Source: Icerya purchasi (lineage: Eukaryota; Arthropoda; Insecta; Hemiptera; Monophlebidae). Taken from it: a stretch of 64,000 bases of DNA. The stretch spans positions 179,510,695 through 179,574,694 of the forward strand of contig CM077115.1 in NCBI GenBank assembly GCA_039619475.1. The letters run 5' to 3'. Below are positions 46,273-55,625 of the stretch, piece after piece. Both the position numbers and the translations under genes were made by a program. The stretch's first letter is position 1. Each line of letters opens with the position of its first letter. The notes beneath the pieces are model-generated. The model had not been told where the DNA came from. It ran no database searches and saw only the letters and a list, made by a program, of their open reading frames with translations.

Positions 46273-47870
46273 GACGATAAAATTAGCATTAAAATGACAA
46301 AGAACTTACCAGCAAAAGCAAAAATGGCTCTTGCGTGTTTATTCAACTCTCATGTTTTAGATTATGCTATTTTCCGTTACAATGGAAAGTCTCGCAGACA
46401 GTACCTATACCTAAGCCCGGTAAGGATGCTTTCTTGGCCGAGAACATATGTCCCATCAGCTTACTAAGTAATATAAGTAAATTATTTGAAAAGATTATAC
46501 TTCCAAGATTAAGAAAGCACAGTGATGAAAATAATATAATATGCGATAATCAATTTGGTTTCCGACCTAAACTTAGTACAACCATACAATTAACTGAAAT
46601 CTATGATAAAATTACGGACAATTTCAATCTGAACAAACATACAGGAGTATTACTAATAAATATTGAAAAAGCTTTTAACACCACATCGATAGGAGGTACA
46701 ATTTTTAAACTAATTCAACTTAAGTATCCTTATTCTTTAATATCTATAGTGAAATCATATCTTTTAAACAGAAAATTTTATGTTAAACTGAATAATTATG
46801 AGTCACCTGAAGAGCACATAACTGCTGGGGTATCACAAGGGAGCATTTTAGGACCGTATTTATTTATAATATTTTTAAACGACATTCCGAAAATCAAAGA
46901 GTCTGAAATATACCTCTATATCAAGATGATACTACAATAGTAGCATCATCCTATAGAACAGACACAATAGCAAATAGACACTGAAAAGAGCAGCTGACAC
47001 GTTAATAAAATATTTTAAAAAGTGGCAGATTAAAATAAACAACAATAAAACGGAAGCCATTTTATTTACTAGAAGACGACCATGTATACCAAAAAGAAGT
47101 AAACATCCAAGACAGGCAGGTGAAATGGAAGGATGAAATTCAGTATACCTAAGTTTAACACTTGATAAAAGATTAACCTTCACGAAACCAATCAAAAATA
47201 AAGTTATAAAAGCTCAGGAAGAGATTTGTTGTCTATACCCATACTTTAATAGAAAATCCCATTTAACACCTGAAAACAAACTTATTATCTATAAACAAAT
47301 CATTCTTCCCAAAATATTATATACAGTAATAATTTCGTCGCCTATCGGTTAAATTATTTTTCAGGAACTCCAAAGAATTCGAAATCACTGCCTATGAATA
47401 GAGTACTAAATAAACCAAGATACACTAACATCAACACTATATGCGTGAATATGTAAAAATACCGTACATTCAGGAAATAGTAATTACAGAGAACACGCGG
47501 AAATTTTTTGAAACGTGCAGTGCATCTGACTTAATATTAATAAATAATATAGGTTCTTATGATTATCAAACCCTAAAGCTCAGATACAAAAAATATAAAC
47601 ATAGGAGGATAAAGCACATACTCTTAAAGGAATAACTTTACGAAACTCTTGTGTCTGGCGATTGCATAATGTTTAAATTATTTGTATTTCGTATTAATGT
47701 TAAGCAAGTTGCAAATTTCGACTTCTCGTAGCGTACGTAATATTTCGTTATCGAGTTAATTAGTATAGATCTTCCTTTATTTTCTGGAAGGATTTATGCA
47801 TGTATGCAGTTTCTTTTTATTGTTTTTCCTGCAAACTAAATTTAGTTATTTACAAATAATAATAATAAAA
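46273..47870 (+). mobile_element. Jockey-like LINE, dead copy
   Basis: It opens just after the SINE head with KMTKNLPAKAKMALACLFN. The main block (46335-46940, 201 residues) has WKVSQTVPIPKPGKD, PISLLSNISKLFEKI and NQFGFRPKLSTT. LLINIEKAFNTT follows, with the catalytic Asp replaced by Asn at 46659-46661, then YLLNRKFYVKLN and GVSQGSILGPYLF. A frameshift near 46915 moves the YADD box out of frame, where it reads YQDD (46919-46930). Later pieces include TKHPRQAGEMEG-type noise and 47441-47635 (EIVITENTRKFFETC), near the usual C-terminus. The tail is AATAATAATAATAAAA near 47855. Clearly inactive. Confidence 0.75.
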
Positions 47871-48619
47871 TTTATAACAGACATGCTCCTATCACTCGTT
47901 TTCGGTACGGATAAAACAAAATTTAAATGTTTTAATATTATTATATAGAAGTGTATAAGTATACGTTTGTTGTTGTTAAAAAAAAAAAAAAAGAGTTCAA
48001 CGCCACTAGCCTATCGCGAATTTGTTTCGAAATAAATAAACTCAATGCACATATTGATTAATACCGTGCGACCGGTAGCGATTTCAAAACTTCCGATCTA
48101 TGATAAGTCTGGTGAATGAACGTGCAGTGCTTTGAAATATCGGCCTCCGAGAATAATAGGTTGACTCTTGCATGGACGCCTCTATTGTATGGAAGAAACA
48201 CTATTAAGAATGTAAGGCGACTTTCTGTTATTTGTTGTGATAACAGGAAAAAAACACTGCCGAAGAAGTGGACCGAAAAGAATTCAACGGAATATAAAGC
48301 CGATGTTAAAAAGTGACACACTGATAAGAAAAGCAGGAATCGAGTAAATTAGCTTAGCGAAGGGCAAAGAATGTGAGAGTTACCTACATTTTTATTTCTG
48401 CAGTAACATTTTTCGTATTGATCATCGTTAAAATTTGATGTGATATTGCACATAGGCATCGCAGTAATTTTATTATAATTCAGCTAAATTTAAACTTCTA
48501 CGTAGCGGCAAATTACGATAAATATTTAAACCTTTCAGTCTGGGTTTATCAATTTTCAGGATTTTTTTATTTTACATAAATGTTCAATTAATAGGCGGTT
48601 AAATTTCAATCTGATATGC
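47871..48619. other. Intergenic, nothing recognised
   Basis: AT-rich; overlapping frames at 48058-48321 and 48116-48316 on opposite strands show no motif. Confidence 0.4.
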
Positions 48620-48790
48620 CTTAAAGAAGTATAAAGCTAAATGCTCTCTGATACTAGTACAGCTGTTTCATTATTTGAATATCTTTCCCGTCAATAGCCA
48701 GTTCTTGAAGGATTTCTATCAGTGGCTGATGACGTATTCCACGAAACATAAGTAGACACATCGTGCTCTTTTTCCTTATGATATCTAGTT
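48620..48790 (-). mobile_element. LINE RT scrap
   Basis: The leftward translation MCLLMFRGIRHQPLIEILQE, then LAIDGKDIQIMKQLYWYQ, matches the palm segment of insect LINEs of the kind at 37.5 kb (family pattern HxPLLEILxxLGIDGKDxxxIxNLYWxQ). The catalytic boxes on either side are missing. Confidence 0.5.
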
Positions 48791-49364
48791 AGTTTCTTTG
48801 AAGCTATCGCAGTTTCAAATAGTAAAACGTTATTGAATTCGAGCATCGTCCAGTAAGTGTTTCAAAGGATGTTAGGAAATGTCACGACCTGTTTAGTCTT
48901 TATCATGCGTTAGGAATTCGATATTACCTACGCGAGTATTCGAGGGTAATCGTTGAATAATTTTATTTGCGTTTCGTTCTTTATAAATATTATTTGTCCA
49001 AGTTTTTGGTGAAAATCACATCGTGTTAATATCGAAGTCGGTTACTTTTCAGTGTATAAATTGTTTCATTGATATTTCTTAATTAAAAGTAGTGCTAGAA
49101 GCTTCTTAATCGTTTATTTACGACAGAAATAACGGTTTCACGATTTTATATTTATTGATTCTCGCCTTATTTTAGAAATTGAAAATGCTACTTTTTGTGT
49201 TTAATTATTAACAATCTTTTTAGCAAAAACAGTTTAAAAAATAGAAAAGTATTCATGATGATTTTTATTTTTTTTTGTTCCCAATGACGGTGAATTTAAC
49301 TGTTAAATACACAAAAAGTTTGAATTTTTCTCAGTTATCGTGAAAAATTAAAAATAAAAAGGCA

Positions 49365-49665
49365 GAGTCGTCCTGCGCCCAGATATTATTAGTAAGTCCC
49401 ATACCTTTGATGGGGATTGTGGAATTAAGCTTTTCATAATGTACTTAAGAGTCTAATGGATTTGAAGAGAGTACTGGGACCAGTTTCTTTCTACTTGGGA
49501 TCTGTCTTTACTTTTCGAAATTTCACCGGCATAACGAATATTAAATTTCAAATTAGGTACATACCTGGGAGCGACTTGGGTCTGGAACGAGACAAGTCTC
49601 GATGACTTATGGCACCCCTGGTTAGCCAAGCACTTTAACTACTGGGCAACCGCTCTGTCGTATAG
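49365..49665 (-). mobile_element. SINE-B, fullest copy, tRNA-like head
   Basis: Read leftward: CAGAGCGGTTGCCCAGTAGT, TAAAGTGCTTGGCTAACCAG and TCTCGTTCCAGACCC resemble a tRNA with A box and B box. The body follows: CCAAGTCGCTCCCAGGTATG, AGTACTCTC, CACAATCCCC, GGTATGGGACTTAC. The body is shared with 6942-7145 and 61050-61310. Confidence 0.65.
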
Positions 49666-50439
49666 TTTAGTAGTCGAGATATAAATAGAAATGAAAAATA
49701 CATTCGGTTTTTTCATAATGAGCAATATAGTAAAATTAAATGGTTCTGCACGTGTTATGCCGGTCCACAGATTGTTTTGATTTTCCATGATCGTACGCAG
49801 ATTAGAAATGGTTTGTTAGCAGATCATCGGGGATGATTTATTTTTCGCGATTTCATTTAATGACAAATCAGGTGAAACAATTAATTTCAGTAGTAGAAAA
49901 CGTCCTTTTCATGGAATAAAATACATAAAAATGATAATAGGGTGATTTGGTTGAAAAAAATTTAGGTTTTGATAGTGTCAGTTTATGAAGTATTTGTCAA
50001 TGCTGTAACATTTTAATTAATCAACATTTTTTGAACAAGATAAAAATACTATTATTATATAACCAAAAAATGCCTCGCTTTGGCATTTCTTTTTCTAAAT
50101 AACAAGTTATTATAAAAAAAAAATTGATCTTTTAATACTTTTAATATCCATTAATGAAAATAAAAATTATTCATCGAACGAAATATAAACTTGTCTTGCA
50201 TGCTATCTTATTTAATTAATCATTTATTTATTTTTTCTCTTGTTTTCCACGTATTTATACAAACAACTTCTTATTTTGCTTTAGTTCAATTTATTATATG
50301 TACATCACTTCTATTTTTATTATTTGTATTCAGTTAAATTTCCTTTTATTTATTTTATTTTCCGTCTATTCCTTTTTGTTTCATATGTCTGCGATATTTT
50401 GATTTACCGTAATTTTTATTTTTTCATTTCCACTATTCG
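49666..50439. other. AT-rich intergenic, nothing recognised
   Basis: No motif in any frame. Confidence 0.4.
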
Positions 50440-50512
50440 CGCTATGTAAGCGCATATGTGGGTTTTGTAGCAATAATAATAATAAAGAATTTGATTTGAT
50501 TTGATTTGATGT
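50440..50512 (+). mobile_element. Possible LINE 3' tail with (TTTGA)n repeat
   Basis: CGCATATGTGGGTTTTGTAG, AATAATAATAATAAAG, then four copies of TTTGA. Short tandem pentamers after such an AT stretch are typical of some LINE 3' ends. No coding sequence precedes it that I can recognise. Confidence 0.4.
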
Positions 50513-50544
50513 TTAATATTATCATCACCTACACCAATACGATT

Positions 50545-50577
50545 ATTACATTTATTATTATTATTATTATTATTATA
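50545..50577. repeat. (ATT)n microsatellite
   Basis: About nine ATT units. Confidence 0.85.
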
Positions 50578-50725
50578 TATTTTAATTTGATTTCTATTAT
50601 TACCACTATCTTTACTAGCTATCGACGCTTACTTAGCGGCGTTATTGATAATATTTGAATCATTGCTAGCAGTGGAGTAGTTATCATGTTGGTATGCGCA
50701 TTAATAATAACTTAATTTCTTTTCT

Positions 50726-50830
50726 TCTTCTTCTTCTTCTTTAGCCATTATCAGTCCACTGCTGGACGAAGGCCTCCCCTAATTCCTTCCAGCTGTCGCG
50801 ATCCTTTGCCTCTTCCCGCCAGTTCGACCT
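50726..50830 (-). mobile_element. LINE 3' end, (GAA)n tail
   Basis: The leftward translation RSNWREEAKDRDSWKELGEA, then FVQQWTDNG and a stop, followed by five GAA units. The ending is the conserved C-terminus of an insect RTE-like LINE family (compare QQWTNIG at 42.5 kb). Only the last 30 codons remain. Confidence 0.7.
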
Positions 50831-51278
50831 AAATTTTATTTCTTTACGGCGCAATAATGCATTTATGCTTAACATCAGTTTCTGTTTCTATTTTTGTTAA
50901 TCAACTGAAACCGTTGAACAACTGTTAAGTTATTGAGGAGCTAGACGAGTGGCGCTCTGTCCATATTCGTTTGAACGAATGTGAAGTTACGCTGTGGTCT
51001 ACAAACCGTTATAACGGAAATTAACAATGTGTCCGCAAGAAAGGAAAAAAATAAAATTAAAATGAAAATGAAGAAAGAAGGAAAAAAGAAAAGTATCAAA
51101 GTAAAAAGACAACCAACTATGATCGAATAATTAACGATTGTTGAAATGAGCGCACAAATTCAGTACCAGCAGTATTATTCGGGAAAATAAACCAAGCATT
51201 AGATTGTTAAAAAATGATTTTAAAATTATTAATATTTTTCTTTTATTAGACAGATTTGTAGGTCTTAAAATTGGCGTA

Positions 51279-51302
51279 ATAATAATAATAATAATAATAA
51301 TA
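51279..51302. repeat. (ATA)n microsatellite
   Basis: About eight AAT units. Confidence 0.85.
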
Positions 51303-51429
51303 GCAACAACATAAAAGGTAAATTTTGAACGTTCTGTTAAAATCGTTGCAGCATGAAATACGTTTATGACTTAATTGACATTCAGTTTTTGTATGCGCTT
51401 TTAATATTTATTTTACATAGTTTTCAGAA

Positions 51430-52672
51430 TTAAGCAAACTTCCAATACACAGTCTATGTGCGGAAGCAGCTATTCTCCCACTCCACTACCCTCGATTACT
51501 CTCTACCTCTAATTTTGTTATCTCGGATGCTCAAAACCCCAGTATACCTATATATGACTATCTTCTTAACCCAAACAATTAACCAAACCATATAATGATC
51601 AGGCACCAAAAATTGACCTGTCGAAAGTACAACACCCACCTTCTCTTAACCATATTTTTTGAATTTCCACCGTGGGTCTCTCAAATTCCGGAGATCCGAT
51701 TGGATTTAACAAAACTTCTTAGACCAGCTGATAAAAATATAATCTTCGGAAAATTGTAACTAATCCTTCAAGAATATCCTGACCACATTCAATGCTACAT
51801 CGATGGCTCTAAAACCCCCAAAAAAGTGGCTTGTGCATACTCTGTGAATAAAAAAATATTCTCACATCGCTTAAGCAACCGTCTATCTATCTTATCTGCA
51901 GAACTAACAGCTATCTTATTATGTCTCCAATATTCCTTACTCCACTTTCAACAAAACCTAATAATCCTGTCTGATTCTCTTACGTCACTCCAACTACTAC
52001 AAGATCCATTTCCATCAAACCCAATTGCTCAGCGCATTAAAGTGATTCTAAACGTAATGCATCTACAACCCATTTCAACTAAATTTATCTGGATCCTATG
52101 CCATGCAGGCACTCCTGGACATGATACGGTGGATTTGGTCGCCAAAGCTGCCAAACTCAACAGCACATTTCTATGCTTTTTCGTCCTACTGCTGAAGATT
52201 TCAAACAACATTATAAAGAGCTAATACTTTCTATGTGGAAGCACCATTGGCATAACATAGAAAGCAATAAGCTTCGAGGCTTCAAAGAAAAACCAATACC
52301 GTGGAACTCCTCAAACCGAAAGTCACGTTAAGAAGAGATATTGATTACTCGGCTACGTACTGGACACACCCGACTTACTTACTCCCATCTCTTATCAAAT
52401 CTCTTCCCTCCCGACTGTCCTCATTGTGGCAAAGAGGGTTTAACGGCTGATCATATGTTCATATGCTTAAAGACAGCTTCTCTCCGACTCTCTCTCCATG
52501 TTCCTTCAAGCCGTCTTCAAGCTCTCAATGATTCCTCCAACTCTATAGATGAAATAATAAATTTACTTAAACAAAGCAAACTTTCTCATCTCATTTAACC
52601 TCATTTCCTTCCTAATTGAGCCTTGAAGCCCTCTGTGTAGTTATGTGGCTCATTAATTGAATAATAAAAGAA
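51430..52672 (+). mobile_element. LINE with RNase H and CCHC C-terminus, 5'-truncated
   Basis: It begins with post-RT sequence (KLPIHSLCAEAAILPLHYPR). RNase H follows: QCYIDGSKT (first Asp) near 51793, LSAELTAILLCLQ (Glu) near 51894, ILSDSLTSLQLL near 51965 and FIWILCHAGTPGHDTVDLVA near 52087 (last Asp). The frame 51826-52224 covers most of this domain. After a frameshift, 52341-52598 has RLRTGHTRLTYSH, CPHCGKEGLTADHMFIC and a C-terminus ending KLSHLI. The 3' tail is TTGAATAATAAAAG plus A run. The four RNase H acidic positions look intact, but the copy has stops. Confidence 0.8.
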
Positions 52673-53162
52673 AAAAAAATGTTTTAAAAATATATAATTA
52701 TTACAATTTAATTTAAATTTTGTTTTAAAAAATAAAACGAAATTATAAAATTCTAGATAAAGTGATAGTTTAGAAATAGTAAGAAAAATGGTATTTTTAT
52801 TAGACTTATCTTATTTTTTATTTTTGTTAGTAATCCGATCCGAATTCTTTGTTCATGAGCAAGTTTAAATATATATATTTCTCATTGAACTATTTTCATT
52901 TACATTACAAAATAAAAATTAAAAATAAATAAGAAAGGCAAAAGATCGACGACAGTTGGGTTTAAAATAAAATAAAAACGTAACCTTAGTAGTTTTACTA
53001 GAAAACGGTATTAAATATTAGTTATAATTAAATCCATAGGTGAAATTTATACAAATCTTTTATATCATAAATTAAGGTTCTTTGTTATAACAAATTTTTT
53101 CATAGAGGCGTTGGTTCTTGTGTGTGTGTGGGGGGGGGGGCATTCTTCCCGTGGATCCACCA

Positions 53163-53166
<4 letters not shown>
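52673..53166. other. AT-rich intergenic, nothing recognised
   Basis: A TG/G run lies at 53120-53140; no motif. Confidence 0.4.
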
Positions 53167-53205
<39 letters not shown>

Positions 53206-53475
53206 GGCTATGAAATTTTCACGCCAGGGGTCATCAAGAAAAGTGTTCTGTCACAAAATCTGATAAAATGGTTTTAATGCGATATTAGCGTTCATACATC
53301 CCCTGGTGGTGAAAATTGGAACTGAAAGATTTTTTTCGGTCGAATGGCGTAGCCAATGAAAAAGTTTACTCTTCTATAAGAATTATAGAAAAACTAGACT
53401 TGTGGTTGAAGGGGCTGGCCCCATTCCGAGGCCCGAAGGGCGAGTTTATATATATATATATATATGCCCTGCGGG
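53167..53475. mobile_element. TA-flanked non-coding repeat, related ends to the 6-kb palindrome
   Basis: It lies between TA runs at 53167-53201 and 53448-53466. The right end has AAGGGGCTGGCCCC, CCCGAAGGGCGAGTTTATAT. The palindrome at 6113-6600 ends CAAGGGGCACAGCCCC, GCCGAGTTATAT. Shared end structure and TA flanks suggest one class of element targeting TA repeats. No coding sequence. Confidence 0.45.
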
Positions 53476-53489
53476 GCACAAGTTGTTTT

Positions 53490-54124
53490 AACTAGAGTCA
53501 CGTTCTCTAGTAAGTAGTCACTCGACCGCTATATACAACAACAACGTGAGTTCCGTACGTCCACGTCGTGTAGGGTGGTAATTTTCTTTTCGGCGGGCTC
53601 AGCACTGATTAGGAAAGCTAAAACGGAACCCACATACATCGCTAATAGGAAAACGGAGGAAGGATCACTTGCCGAAGGTGGTCCCTTCATTAAATACCGT
53701 TAAGCTTTAGCACTGCATTAATAACAGCAGACTATCAGCAACTCGATCGTGATATATGTGCCCCAGTCGGATTGGTATATAACAATCTAGAGCGAGTAGA
53801 TGAGTATCCGGCGCCTGAAAACAGGGTCCTTTCGGCTAGAGGAGTAAACCCCGAAAGAAAATCCGGCGCAAGGCAACGGGAAACCACCGCTGTACAATTC
53901 CCTAGTAAATGGAATAAGCAGTCACGGAGCCGTTCAATTTAATAGAGTCGGACAAGGTAAGAAGGTACATCATAGCGTAGCCCCTCAGATCTTCAGCGAG
54001 CGAAACTCCAGTATCGGGCCAAAATTAAAGAAGAAAGCCTGTGACAGGCTTGGATGGAAGCAATTGACACATGGGGCGAACCAGCTGACAGGCTGATACA
54101 CTGATGATGATGATGATGATGATG

Positions 54125-54125
<1 letters not shown>
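53490..54125 (+). mobile_element. SINE-like or deleted LINE with (TGA)n tail
   Basis: About 630 bp of less AT-rich sequence with no open frame. It contains GGCGCAAGGCAACGGGAAAC near 53866 and ends CAGGCTGATACACTGATGAT followed by about eight TGA units (54102-54125). A defined, non-coding, GC-richer body with a trinucleotide tail is typical of a SINE or an internally deleted non-LTR element. No tRNA-like promoter was confirmed. Family not recognised. Confidence 0.5.

Positions 54126-54152
<27 letters not shown>
54126..54152. repeat. (TA)n microsatellite
   Basis: TA run directly after the TGA tail. Confidence 0.85.
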
Positions 54153-54155
<3 letters not shown>

Positions 54156-54918
54156 TAATTTGGTAATGTGAATGCAATAAAATTATCTCAAAGTAACTTT
54201 TTTTAGTTACGGTTTTAGTAACTTTTTTTTTTTTTTTCAAAGTAGAATTGCCGCTATTATTAATAAAACAAAAAGGTCAGTTAAAAGGGTATTTTATGAG
54301 AAAAATATGGACCGTAGTTGAAAATAAAAACCCGGTGATGTTTACGCAGGTGAATGTTACGTTGGTGACAGCATAACATCTGCATGCAAAATGTATTACA
54401 ATGCGCCAAGTTTTATATTTTCAAACTACTACGCTTAAAAGTAAAGAAGTACTCAAGACAGCGTGAAAGCAAGAGAAAAATATAACGACTGGCTCAGATA
54501 GTTTGCTGAATATAGTAAATTCTATTTCAAAATATGTAGCAGATTTCTACTAAAATATTACGTGATTCATTACTGCAAGCTACCAATGGCAACTGTAAAA
54601 AATAAAAACAATCGAAGCAAACGTAACCACGCTGGCGTTCCTACAGTATGCTACGAATAATACGAAATAATTTCAACGTCATCATATTTCTTCTTCTTGT
54701 TCTCTTTCTTTTTACAGTTTTTTGCACTTTGCTTACACGTAATTTTCTTGTATAGGCCATTTTGGATACGAGTTGTATAAATGTTTGTATTACATTATGT
54801 GTGACTTTGAAGTTCTTAATGGAAGAAATCTGGTTATAATTTTATTACTATTACTATTATTATTATTATGATTATGATTATTATTATTATTATTATGGTT
54901 ATTATTATTATTATTATA

Positions 54919-54972
<54 letters not shown>

Positions 54973-55615
54973 TCGTTGTTTTTGAAATTAACATGTAAAA
55001 TGGTAAGTAGTAGTTAGGTGTATCTTGCAAGGCTATTATAAATATTTTTCGCGTCTGCACTGCGGGTATATTTCATTTTGCTACAGATTATGCGGCTTGT
55101 TGTTTGCACTATTTTGCAGAATTTTTGAACAAATAAATATAATTTACTTGTTCCTTTATTTCTGTTTTGTTTACTTTGTTTGTTTAAATATATGAGTGAG
55201 TACAATGAAAAAGTTGCCCGCCTTTATTGTATGCAGACCGTTGTTTGTGTTCTACTTTCCTTTTTTTTTTTTTTTAAGTTAACTGAAACTTTGATATGCT
55301 AAAAATCGTGATTTTTAAAGAAAGCCTGCCATCTACCGTTATTTTTTCTACACATTACTTGTGACTTATTTTCCAGAAAAATCTTAAGTCAAATGTAAAG
55401 TTTTGTTTTTTTGGAATAATATATTTACTAAACAGAAACTAAAACAAAAATGATTAATTATAGTATAATTATCCGTAGAAACGTTTTTAGGCGAAGCCCA
55501 TTTTCAGTTGAAAAAATAAAAATTAAGACATAAAAATCGAACATGCAACAAATTGTAAAAAGTTTAGAACATTAGCATGGACCGAAATATGTGTTTTGCT
55601 GAACGCAAAATGTTT
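54153..55615. other. Intergenic with long (TTA)n array at 54839-54972
   Basis: The TTA/ATT microsatellite runs about 130 bp with a few interruptions. The rest is AT-rich without motif. Confidence 0.55.
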
Positions 55616-55625
55616 GCGGAATATT

